A DNA stretch of 64,000 bases from Stercorarius parasiticus (taxonomy: Eukaryota > Chordata > Aves > Charadriiformes > Stercorariidae): NCBI GenBank assembly GCA_013396915.1, contig VWZL01000597.1:563963-627962 (forward strand). The letters are read 5' to 3'. Numbering within the stretch: position 1 is the first letter of the stretch; every line of letters starts with the position of its first letter. The notes beneath the pieces were generated by a model. That model saw only the letters and a list, made by a program, of their open reading frames with translations. It was not told where the DNA came from and did not search any database. Below are positions 25,601 to 37,600 of this stretch, piece by piece. A program made the position numbers and the translations under genes.

Positions 25601-28600
25601 TGATATATGTTCACCCTGCTTAGCTTGGAGTATTCGGCAGAATTTCAATAAAAGGTGATACGACAGATGAAAAACTAATAGCACTGAGAAAATAAGAGGG
25701 ATTTTTGGTTTTGCTTTAATGAGCTCTGTACAATATGTTTGTTCTAGTGGTAGATTAAAATAAATTGTGGTATACTAGAGAATTAAATGATCACGGAAAG
25801 TTTTCTGCAACAGCTGAATTCTATGGACCAAATTTTATATAAAGGGTAAACAAAGGGAACCACAGAGAAAACAAAGGCATAGCATTTAGAATTGTAAGAT
25901 CGCGGTTACGTCTCTTCAGTGTATTCATAGCCTTCTACATTAAAGACCAAAGAACTTTCCACAAGGAGCTAATTTCCTTCATCTACAACAGGAGTTAAGG
26001 GCAACCAAACCCCACTGAGCACTTGGAACCCTGCAGAAGAGGCACTGGCAATTCTTGCATCCATTTTCTTCTTTGACATAAACATTCCTAATATCTCTTT
26101 CTGCAATTGAATTCCACTCAACCCCTTCCAAGAAAGACGGGCACAATTGGTGAAATTTAATTCCCAAAGATTATTGCTTATCCCGCACAATTGTCTTCTT
26201 ATGAAGCCCTGAGAGCGTCATCTCTGATTCATGCTAATGAAGTGCTCTAAAGAATTGTACTTTTGTGTCTGCATATACTCTGCAATATTGACTTCAAGAG
26301 TGCCATAGCAAGAGCCCTAAAGAACGTTTCTAGTGTAATCACAAAAAAAATAGGAAGACAACCGGATAAGTCTATGGGAGTCCTTGCCACAGGATGCTAT
26401 GGACATCTAACAAAGCTCCTATAAGTTCATGGAAGACAGTTTTTTTGTGGATTGTTAAATGTGACAATTCAGATGCAGCTGTGTGTGCAGGAAGTCCCTA
26501 ATCTTTTGTGTGCTGAAAGGTGGGAATATGTATTTGGAGAAGAATCACTCTGCTTGACCTTTGTAGTGGGGATAGAGGGTTGGATGGGCCCCCAGTCCAT
26601 CTGGTTTAATCTGAGATGGCAGTCCTTCTGTTCTTAGCCTAATCCATCTGTCTTTTTGATTAAAACAATAAACACCTCTACAGCTTGTTTTCACATCAAT
26701 TTGACCCAGTAAACACAGGTGTGAAATAGAGCAGGGCCAGGTGACCAACAATGGAGTTAATAAGTCATCACTCTCTTTTTCCCAGTAAGTGCTATACATC
26801 TAGTTCCCAGCACTGGGCAACTCAAAAGCATTCATGATGTCTGTCCCCTCTGTAATCACTCAAAACCCCCCATGAATCCCACAGGGCAAAACAGTCTTGC
26901 TGTCAAGACACTACTAACTAGACAGCCCAGTACAATTTTTCCTGTCAAGGATGAATAGATGTCAAACCTTTGCATGTCCAGACACCACATTTTCAATGAC
27001 AGCTATCAAAGGACACACTCGTTCTCCTGGGAAGCCGAGTACAATTTCGGTGGTACAAGACAGAAAGCAGAAAGAAGGGACCTGTCCCCATTTGAAACAT
27101 CCTGAACCGACACAGCACATACATCTAATCCCTACTTATCACAGCAGTTATAAACACTCCCTTAATTCCTGTTGTAGCCCACAGGATTTAAGCACATGCT
27201 TACAAATAAATATGTGTTTAAAATATTTCAGTGAATTTAGTCTATGGTACAACTATAGATAAAGAAGCCAAGAGGGCAGTAAATGGAGCAGGGGTAGTGA
27301 GAAACTAAAAATCAGTCCGTGCTCACTAAAGCCACATTTTTCAGAAATTAGCAGATTTCTATTTAGTTGGAAACCTATGCAAGAGAGAGAGTTGTTTCAG
27401 GGAGATTAATGTCCTGCTTGTGCCTTTCACCCGCTCGTACAGATTAAAGACAGGTTCAGGAGAGAATTGCATAGAGCTGCATGACAAGAGACCACTTGTA
27501 ATTACAACAAACATAAAATAAATGAGAATTTTGTACAACACAATTCAATGAAGAAATCTTTTAATTAAACTTAGAGACAAGACATCTTGTACATTTTGGT
27601 GACCTGAGCACACACTTTGTTATATCCTTGACTAAAAGTGGATGTTGAAGAACTGCATAGGCTTCAGGTTTATAGGGAATCTGGGACGGGGAAGAGTCTG
27701 GCATCTTCTTTTTTTTTCTTCTGTACTGATTCTTATATTTATGTCCTTGGCCATGAATATTTCTGCACAATTCAATTTAATTCCGCAAAGAATTTTTTCC
27801 ATCCATAAAATGAAGGAATACCTTAAAGTTTGAGCTCTCCTATTTAATTCAAAAATGCATTTTAAAAGATACAATTTCAAAACAACAGATACAAGTTTAT
27901 TTTCATGAATCAAGGATGCTTTGATTAAAGATTAAAGTTCATGAGCTCAACTCTAACGTGCTCCACTGGGGAGCTGCCAGCAGACCACCTCTTGCAATCA
28001 ACTTTGTGCAGAAAGACCCGTATAATCCTGCAGAGCCTTTGTGCCTTCAGGAAAGTGCGTCTGTGCAGGACGCGGGGCAGGCTGGGGGGGAGGCTACACA
28101 AACACCTGGAAGATGGATTAGTCCATGATGGTTTACATGTCCTCTCTAACCTGATGCAGCAGGTGATTAGCATGCCCAACACAGCTATACTTGTAAAACT
28201 GTCTTCATTACAAACCACCCTTTTTTCCTTTTCTCTTTCGTTCTCAAACTCTCAATTTTTATAAAATTTGCAGTTTGGAATATAATTTTCCCCATCTGGT
28301 TTGTTGCCAAAGATAAGATTTCATTATTTCTTTTTGAGTCAGAGCATAAAAAGCTTCATCTGTAATTTGTAGTTGGGGGCAGAATAGAGTTAGGTACTCA
28401 ATTTCATTTGTTTTCAAAATCATTCTTACCGTTTGGATTTTCAGTAGCCTTTAACATCACAAATGCTTTCTATATTTTTTAAAACAATGTATTAATAAAG
28501 ACTGCTCACTATTAAGCACAGGGTTCAGCACATGAGGAGCAGAAATACATAGCTAAAAGTGAAAACAAAATACAGACGTGGGATTTTTCATGCAAACATA

Positions 28601-31600
28601 CTGATGTTTCATGCCCATCCGTTTAGAAGAGCAGCTATGTGAGGGTGAAATTCATTTAAGACTAAGGGTCAGCTCTGCATACGTATCAGTTAAATCTCAT
28701 TAAGTCTTTTTTTTTTTGCCTAATTATTGCATGGCTTTCTATGCTTGGGTGCTCTGGATTTCATCCTATATATGAAATTATTAGTTCAAGGTGTTTATGA
28801 GCTTTACTCACCAAGCAAAGGACTCAGGTCTATTGTTCTTGACCCTCTTTTATTTTCTTCCACTTACCCCTCCCCTTCCCATCCTTACTTCATTTTGCCT
28901 TTGAACTTTAAAGAAGAAAAATATTAAATGTAAAATGCTGCGTCAGAGGACCATTAAGGCGGCAAGGTTAAAAAATCTTAGAAATACAAAAGTTAATGTT
29001 CCACTAGGCACATTAATTCCAACACACTGCACGTACTTTATTTTTTTTTATTCCCATTTTACTTTGCTACATGAATATTCTAGTAGATTAGTTCTGGTAC
29101 ACTAAGATATACAGCACAATCAAAAACATGTCGTTTTTTGAGAAGGAATACTGCATGACTTAAACTGTGCAACCTTAAAAAAAAGTCACTACCATCAGTG
29201 AGCTTTTTATTGTCCATGAAATTGGTGACACGAAGAAGCAATACTTTGGGGTAGAGGCAGGTCTTACTTTGCAGATATTGAGGTCCAGCCCCACCAGGAC
29301 TTCATAAACCTTACTAAAATCTTTCTTTGTCCTTGTACCCTAATGTGTCAGAAAACAGAATGACCACTGTTTTCTGTAGACAAAGGACCCTCTAAATTTC
29401 TCCTGTGTGCCCCTTCTCATGCTCTGGCCTTGGAAACTAAAAGCAGCCTGACAGCCTGTTTCTTACATACACTTTTAAAAGCTCAAATATCGTTACTCTT
29501 CTGCAGTCTAATTGCATTAAGTTTGGTGAGCTTTTTTTCTCTCTGCATCTATATACACTGAATGATTAGTCCTGGAATTAATTAATTTGAAGCAAAGCAA
29601 AACTAGCACAAAAAAATTCTTTCCTCCTTGCTGTTGTTTCCTTTTGCCAATATATATTTTTTAAAGTATGCACCTATTATTACTTTGCAATATAGACAAC
29701 TTCTGGAAAATACAAAAATATCTTGAGTCTGATTAAATTTTTATATCCAGTGTATATATTTTTATATCCAGTGGGTGTTGAACTAGATGACCTTTAAAGG
29801 TCCCTTCCAACACAAACTATTCTATGATGTTATATGCAATAGCCTTTGGGATATCACTAGCTGTACATAGCCTATCTATCAATTCAGCCTACGGTGGGGC
29901 TTGTTGCTCGCTCTGCCCTAGCACTAACAATCTCTTCAGCTGGGCTGCAGAGGCTTCTGGAGCACCCCTCACCAAGAACCACTTCGGCATGGCTTGATTT
30001 CATTCGGATTTGCGTGCTGGGGTATCCCAAAAAGCAAGCAAGGAACTAGCACTGCCCAGCGCCACCTCCTCAGCCACCAGCCCCGCAGGGGCTCTGCAGA
30101 CCGTGCTCGTCCTTATAGGCTCGTGTACAGTCCCAGCACCCCTGGATGAGCGCCCTGCCAGGGGACGGGGTGGAGTCCTTCCAAAATCCTTAGGAAATTT
30201 TTCTGATACGCTTCTTGCAAGAACAGCGTTAACTTTATTCATTAATTGTTAATCAAGCTGTCCATTTAACATGCACTCACCCTTTAAATCTCCTGTTGAA
30301 AAAAAGCATTTTTCTTCCTTTTTCCTGTTCTTACAGTTTAATTCTAATTCCTGAGGAGTAAGCCTTGCTCACCAGAGATCTTCCACTCCAAATTTCTTCA
30401 ATTGGCTGTGTTTGGCTGCTTTTGTTTTAGCACTCACTTCAGTGCAGGATTTTGATATTTCCTGTGTATCTGGCTCAGAGACAGCCTGATAGGCAGTGTT
30501 TTACACCAGTGGAGATCCTGAAGTGTGTGCCAATCAGTCAATACAGGAAGGGAAGTTTTCTGAGTTGGATGATTATCAGAGCTGTACTGAAGTCCTGGTG
30601 TGCAAGAAGTACAGGTGTCAGCACCTCCGAGGCGTATTTTCATTACCAACAGCATATAAAATCATTGCACTCTTGCTGAAGTCACTGGGAACATTTTTCC
30701 AAGAGCAGGGTTGGGCCTTACAGTTTTATTGTATTTGCAATTGGCTTGGAACAGCTCTACTCAATTGAGATTGCTCCCTTCCCCTTATTTAATCTCTGCC
30801 CTTTTCTGCTGTTGCCCTGAGCACACTGTTGATATCTTACACCGATGCAGAACGACTACACTGACAGCTACAAGAAAGAAATTTCACTGCTTTCAGAAGA
30901 AGAACTTTATTACTTCTGTGAAGGGGACCCCTAATCCACAAATCAATTTTATTGGTTATATATGGGGCACTAATCCTTTTAAGACTTCTGACATCCATTT
31001 TTCAGTCATGATGCCTGCTGAAGTAGGAACTAAATTCAGACCCATAAGCCAAGACTATATAATAATTGGAGGAAACATTGCCTAAAAAAAGTGAAAAATC
31101 CTTCGCAACTATTCATGAAAATTGTTATCCTGACAAATAGGCCATTTAACTGAATTTTCTCTCTTGTTTCTTAAACTCTTCACTAGCCACTGTCAGCAAT
31201 ATCCTTTATAAATACAAATAAATAAATCCAAAAACCAGTAACTAGGATTTCAGACTAATACTGGGACAGGTTGAATTTTGCTCCGGTTTCCCATTTGTTA
31301 CAAGTAATGTTCACTAACCTCGAAGCTGGAAGCTGGAAAGCTGCTGGGAAAGCACATGCAGCGATTCTGACCGGGAATGAAAATGTTTTTCATGCAAGTT
31401 CCGCAGTGCTTCCACCACGCACCCCGCCTGCGCCGTCTGCCCAGCACTCAGGCTGCCCCTCCGGCCGCTGTCAGAGAAAGGGCAGCTCTTCTGCCCCCAG
31501 CACTCAGGAGCGCTGCGCACTGCTCCTCACTTGGTGACCTGGTTCTCCAACGAGCAAACCCAATACCAAGTGATTTAGGCGGCGAGTTGCCACCAGCATC

Positions 31601-34600
31601 AAACAGACAAATGGAAGAATCCTGATAACAGCTCATCTTTTTTAGTGAACTAGGCAGTGAGCAGCAATGAAAAGATACACACAGCCTTTGGGGCTGATCC
31701 AAAGCCACTGATATCTTTTGGAGTCTTCAGGATCAAACTCCTTTTCACTCCTTGGTAAAGAACAGCCAAGTCTCAGCAGAGAAACGTGCTGTGGTTGGTA
31801 CCAGCAGCTCGGCAGAGTAGCCGAAGCACAGGCTTCACTCCAATCGCTCAGGGCCCCTTCTAACTTAGCAACCAATTTGCTCTGCACGCTGCATGCAAGT
31901 GACATTGAGAGTAGGTGTTTGGGGCTTTCTCAAAATGAAATTAATCTCTGAACTCTGCTAGACATCTTGATCTAACCAGTATAGCTCTCATCTCGGAAAG
32001 GAAAGATGTGGATTTCAATTCTGCTCCTGCCACTGAGCAGTAGCTCATGAACTTCTGCAAATATACATGCACCTTTTTCTCCCCCTACACTTTGTCTTGG
32101 CTATATAGACAATAAAGCTGATGGCACAAGGAATGTCTTTTAATTAGCACACATACACTTCCTAGCCTACTCTCGGGTGATTCTAGGCACAACTATAATA
32201 AATTAAAGAAAAAAAACAAAACCAAAAATGAAACCACTGGTAACTGCAGATGCTATTTCCCATTTTCCCAAATGTTATTTGCCCTTTCAAAGTGATTTTG
32301 TGAAATTGCATAAGAAATATTTACAGACACTTCAGATCGTTGCTTTCTGGTGTGTGCCATTTATAATCCAGGGAAGATGCTGCTAGTCAAGAGTATTGTA
32401 GCTATGAAAAAAAAAAATCTAGACTGCAACAGCAAGTAAATTCAGACTGATTTTTATCATGGGGGGGGGGGGCGTTACTCTTTTTCCCTTACGCTGAGTG
32501 TACAATACCCAGCGCTCTCGCCACAGAGCCTTGTGAGAAGGCAGGTGCTGCCAAAGCAGCGCCACTTCTCGTAAGTCTTCCCAAAAGCTAAAGCTGGTGT
32601 TAGTGGAATACAGTGTTTGCCCAGAGTATAGGAGGTCTGGGCTCAAACCACTCTTCTGCCTAAGGCATCGCAGTTCCCTGTTTTCTAGAAGACCATTTTG
32701 ACTCCCTGCTTGGTGGTCATTCTCACCTATTGAACTGTTCCACTTACATTAAATAATTAAATATTCACTGGGTCAGAGAGAGAAGGTGTACTCCACAGAT
32801 TAGTCGTGAGGCACTTCCCTGAGAGAGGAGCCCTACCTAATCCTTGCTTAATAGTTCTTATTTTATATTAAATACTCAGTAGTGCAGGGACTGAAATCCA
32901 AGTCTCCCTTCAAACCCTCATCAAGCCTGACAAAATAATACCCGTGACCAAAACATGGAGGTACCTTAAGAATTTTAATGCTGAGAAGGCAATTCCAGGG
33001 GCTAGCGGCATTGACTTTTGACTTCGGAACCTAACCATGGATTTAGGAATCCGTGCCTTGCTAAGGCCTCCCACAGATCAAGTCCCATATCACCTCCATC
33101 ACTTGCTGATCCTAAAACTATAAAAGAAAAAAAAATACTTCCTAAAAAAAGTAATAACTACTTAACTAAGACATGTACTTCTCGTTGTCTTTAATGCAAG
33201 CTATTAAAAGAATATAAAGAATTAAAACGTAATGTTCTTGCAAGCTGAATTTTCAGTGGTTATGATTTTCCCAGGGAAACTGAATTTGCAGTGGCATTTT
33301 TCCATTCTCTTTCTAAAATTCCTTTCTCCAACATTTTTGACACTAAGTCTCTCATTGCACTGCTGCTGAGACAGCATCCTCTGCTTCTCGATCCCCAAGC
33401 GCTAAGCTTAGAGCTAATTTTCCACTGAACTTTGCCATTGAGTCATCAAAGAAAACAGTAAGAGCTTATTCTCACAGTAGAAGAATGTTCCACAGGCAAC
33501 CAAGGAGTATTAATGCTTGGGTTTGGATGAGGAGATACAGTACCTGCACTGAGAGGCTTTGTACCACAGGATACCCAGCTGTACGTGTCATTTCTAAGAG
33601 ACACCCAAAAGCTTCTCTGTTCTTAGTAAAGTCGTCAGTTTTAAAAGATGACTGGCAGCCTTTGCTAATGAATGGTCTTGTTGCTTTAATCATCAAAACA
33701 TTGTGTCTCTCTGTGCTTCCTTTCATGCTCTGCTTCTATTGGAGCATCACTTGAACCTCAGGAACAGCCCCAGTGTAACTGAGTATGTTTTCTCTTTTCC
33801 TATAACAACCCGTAAAAGAACATACAATATAAATATTTCCAGTTAGATGATCACTTAAGATCTGCTGAGTACCATCATAGGCAAGCGATGATACAATCCT
33901 TTTGGGTACAATCATTTATAATAAATACACAATCATAGAATCATAGAATGGTTTGGGTTGGAAGGGACCTTAAAGATCATCTAATTCCACCCCCCTGCCC
34001 TGGGCAGGGACACCTCCCACTAGACCAGGCTGCTCAAAGCCCCGTCCAACCTGGCCTTGAACCCCTGCAGGGATGGGGTAGCCACAACTTTTTGGGCAAC
34101 CCAGGCCAGTGTCTCACCACCCTCCGAGTAAAGAATTTCTTAGAATCATAGAATCATAGAACTGTTAGGGTTGGAAGGGACCATAAAGATCATCTAGTTC
34201 CAACCCCCCGGCCATGGGCAGGGACACCTCCCACTAGATCAGGTTGCTCAGATCCCCATCCAGCCTGGCGTTAAAAACTTCCAGGGGTGGGGCTTCCACC
34301 ACCTCTCTGGGCAACCTGTTCCAGTGTCTCACCACCCTCANNNNNNNNNNNNNNNNNNNNNNNNNNNNNNNNNNNNNNNNNNNNNNNNNNNNNNNNNNNN
34401 NNNNNNNNNNNNNNNNNNNNNNNNNNNNNNNNNNNNNNNNNNNNNNNNNNNNNNNNNNNNNNNNNNNNNNNNNNNNNNNNNNNNNNNNNNNNNNNNNNNN
34501 NNNNNNNNNNNNNNNNNNNNNNNNNNNNNNNNNNNNNNNNNNNNNNNNNNNNNNNNNNNNNNNNNNNNNNNNNNNNNNNNNNNNNNNNNNNNNNNNNNNN

Positions 34601-37600
34601 NNNNNNNNNNNNNNNNNNNNNNNNNNNNNNNNNNNNNNNNNNNNNNNNNNNNNNNNNNNNNNNNNNNNNNNNNNNNNNNNNNNNNNNNNNNNNNNNNNTC
34701 ACAGCCGAAGGGTCCAGCCCTCCATGCCCCAATGGTGCATTTCTTTAAAATCTGTGTAGACTAAAGGGTTGATTGTTTGTTGCAGTAACATGTTAAATTT
34801 TTTGGAAATCTGAAAAATGTGTCTGCTGAAAAAGTTTTTTGGGAGACTACGGTAATGGGTGACAGAACAAATTTCCCGGCAGTTGGTACTGATCATCTCG
34901 GCCAGAAGCCAAAATAGTCACATTCTCAGAAAACCACGTGGCAAATGAAAGCAACTTAAAAGAAAAGGAAAAGAAGAAGCCCTAATTCTTACAATAGTGA
35001 AGATTTACAGATTTCGTGAATGCAAGCCATTCGCTTCCCTATTTCTTACAGTGTTTGGTTCTTCCTTAAAAGCTGATTCTGGAGTTGCTTTAAAAGAACT
35101 AAGAGGTGGGGAAAAAGACAACAGGAAAAAGCCACTTCTACTTCAGGGCTTCTTTAATACTCTCACAAAAGCAGATTGACTGGGAAGTCTGGAGGGATAA
35201 ATTTGTTGTTTAAAAAGGAAATAAACTGCAACGTTCTAATGGGTTAGGTCTTTTTTATATAGCATGCTGTTATTAAGCATCAGTTTGTTTCCAAAGGTGG
35301 AAGAGCCCTCTTGTTTTTTCAGTGTGCATCTTATAGAGAAAGCACCCAAGAAAAGATCAGCATTTTTTTCCTCACAACCAGACAACAAAAGCTATGCAGA
35401 AGGATTTGGTTTTATCCATATACAGTTAGCCATGAGCTAGTCCTGGATTGAAAAAGGTTATGGTATTATTTCTGTCTCTAGACCAGACAGAGATATCAAA
35501 TAATTAATTGCCAAATATGACCATAAAGTTAGTTATAGGAGCAATATATTACTAGGATAATCTAACCTTGGCTGCTCTGGACGCTCTGCATATGTGAAAA
35601 CAGATGTTCCTTCAGACTCCCTTCTTCTTCTAACAGGGACCTAGTGCCTAGCGCTGCGTTGGACTCAGCCCAGGAGAAGGAATTTGTTACGACAACTTAT
35701 TCCCAGAAAACTCATTACCTGTCTCTTCCAAGGACAAGGCAATGGAAATGTCCCAAAGGGCTAGCTCCCGCCTCTGGGTGCCAGATGGACCAGTGTAGAT
35801 GTCATCTACTTCTTTTCTCCAACATTTGCACCTAATTATTTCTTCCACTACGGTGTCTATTTTTTATCCATTTTCAAAGCTCCCAATGCAGGACCTCTTC
35901 CACCTCATGACAGCTTTCTGTACAGACTATCCCTAGGTATATTGTCACTGTGACGCATGAATCTACATTAGCCCAACACTTACTATTTTTAATTGGCTAA
36001 ACGTCTGCAAGTCATCGTGAAACAATATACTGAAAATCAGACTTATCGCACTATTTACAGCCATCTTAATCTTTTTTATAGTTATTGTATCACGTGGTGA
36101 AATTCTTTGTTTTCCTGGCAGTCAGCCAAGATGACAGACCCAGTGCTAATAAAGAGGGAATGTCAAATTACAGAAGTTATGAAAAGGACCTCGTAGTGTT
36201 TGCTTTTCCTTACATTACAGGAGATCTGAGGGAAGAATTCACGTGAGTGGAATACTGATATGAAAGGGCACAGCTTGCTTAGAATGGACATTCAGGGAAA
36301 AAGAAAGGGTATATCAAAAATGTAGACCTGCTCAAGGAGCCAGGAACTGTAGGCAGACAGACCTTTCAAAAAGTTCTGTGTAAAAATAAAGGCAAAGGAA
36401 ACAGGAACAGTATGGCAGCATACGTCTATTTTGGCTTGCCAAACCAGGAGGCTAATGTGGATGGGGCTTTTTTTATCCCTAAATATCTCAAGCATTGTCC
36501 AAAGCGCATGATTAGGTGTTAACATGGAGCTAGCTTCATTTAATTAATGGTAATGATAATGAAATACAGTTTATAAAACTGGGTTTTTCTAAGATTTATA
36601 AAACTACAGCCAGTGATGTAACCCCATTACAACTTTTTTTTTTCCCCCTCACTCTGGGATCTCAAACCAGGAACAACATATGTTAAAAATACGAAGTAGG
36701 GCCTACTTTGTGCTCCGTGCTGGTGGTGCCTGAGCTGGAGCATCATGTTGGGGTTTGGGTATCAGATTTCAAGAAAAGTGTGGTCCTCTGGAAAGACTCT
36801 GGCGGCAAGCAACAAAAATGATTGGTGATCTATCACCAATCGTGGCCTGACCAATCGTGTAAATGTGGCCTGTCAAAAATGGGACAAGCTTTGAGTATAT
36901 AAGTTTGGAGGGAAAGAAAGAAACTGTTGTCACTGTCCACTGGAGAAGGAGAGGCTCCGATTTGTATTTTCTTAAACTGCCCTTGTAGAAACGTTAAGCT
37001 TTTTATGAGAAGCCATTAGGAAAAAAAACTTCTGAGCTAGCTACAGCCTGGAGAGACTCAAATTTCCATCACCAGAGGCTTTTACCAGTATAAGTGATTG
37101 TGCTCTACACACAATTCAAACTGGTCGGGAGCAATTACACAGGCAGTTACCACTGTTCAGCTGACAAGTGCCAATGAACGTCATAGCTTGGTAGTTCTTT
37201 ATGCCTGGGAACACCCAGCAAAAACAGTCAGAGACAGGGTTTATTGGAAATCTGTAGGTTTGGCAAATATTTCTGGCTCTTAGCTTGAAGTCAGTGGGGC
37301 CCACAGTTTAATTTAGGATGACAAGGTAACAATCACATCAGCCCATACGCAAAATTTCTGTGGAATAACATTCACCCCCCCGAGGAGCTGAGCTCTGAAA
37401 ATGATCTCTTGACCTAAACACTCTCAGTGACCCTTAATTATGCAATGATATCAACAGAAAGATCGTTCTCCCATTTCCATGGCAACGGTGCCAGCGAACA
37501 GCGAAGCTATCAAGGTCAGGCATATAAACTGAGAAAGAAATTTTCTGTGTAATGGTTCATATGAGCTTTAACTGCAGTAGTGGCAAATAAATAGCCGTAT

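Noticed and set aside
31377..31560. GC-rich block as a CpG-island promoter
   Set aside because: CpG count is modest and the block is short; no TSS-like features or exon follow. Noted only as a GC-richer island in the intron.
34244..34764. Open frames of 146-171 codons on both strands
   Set aside because: Almost entirely translated N from the assembly gap, flanked by CR1 sequence.
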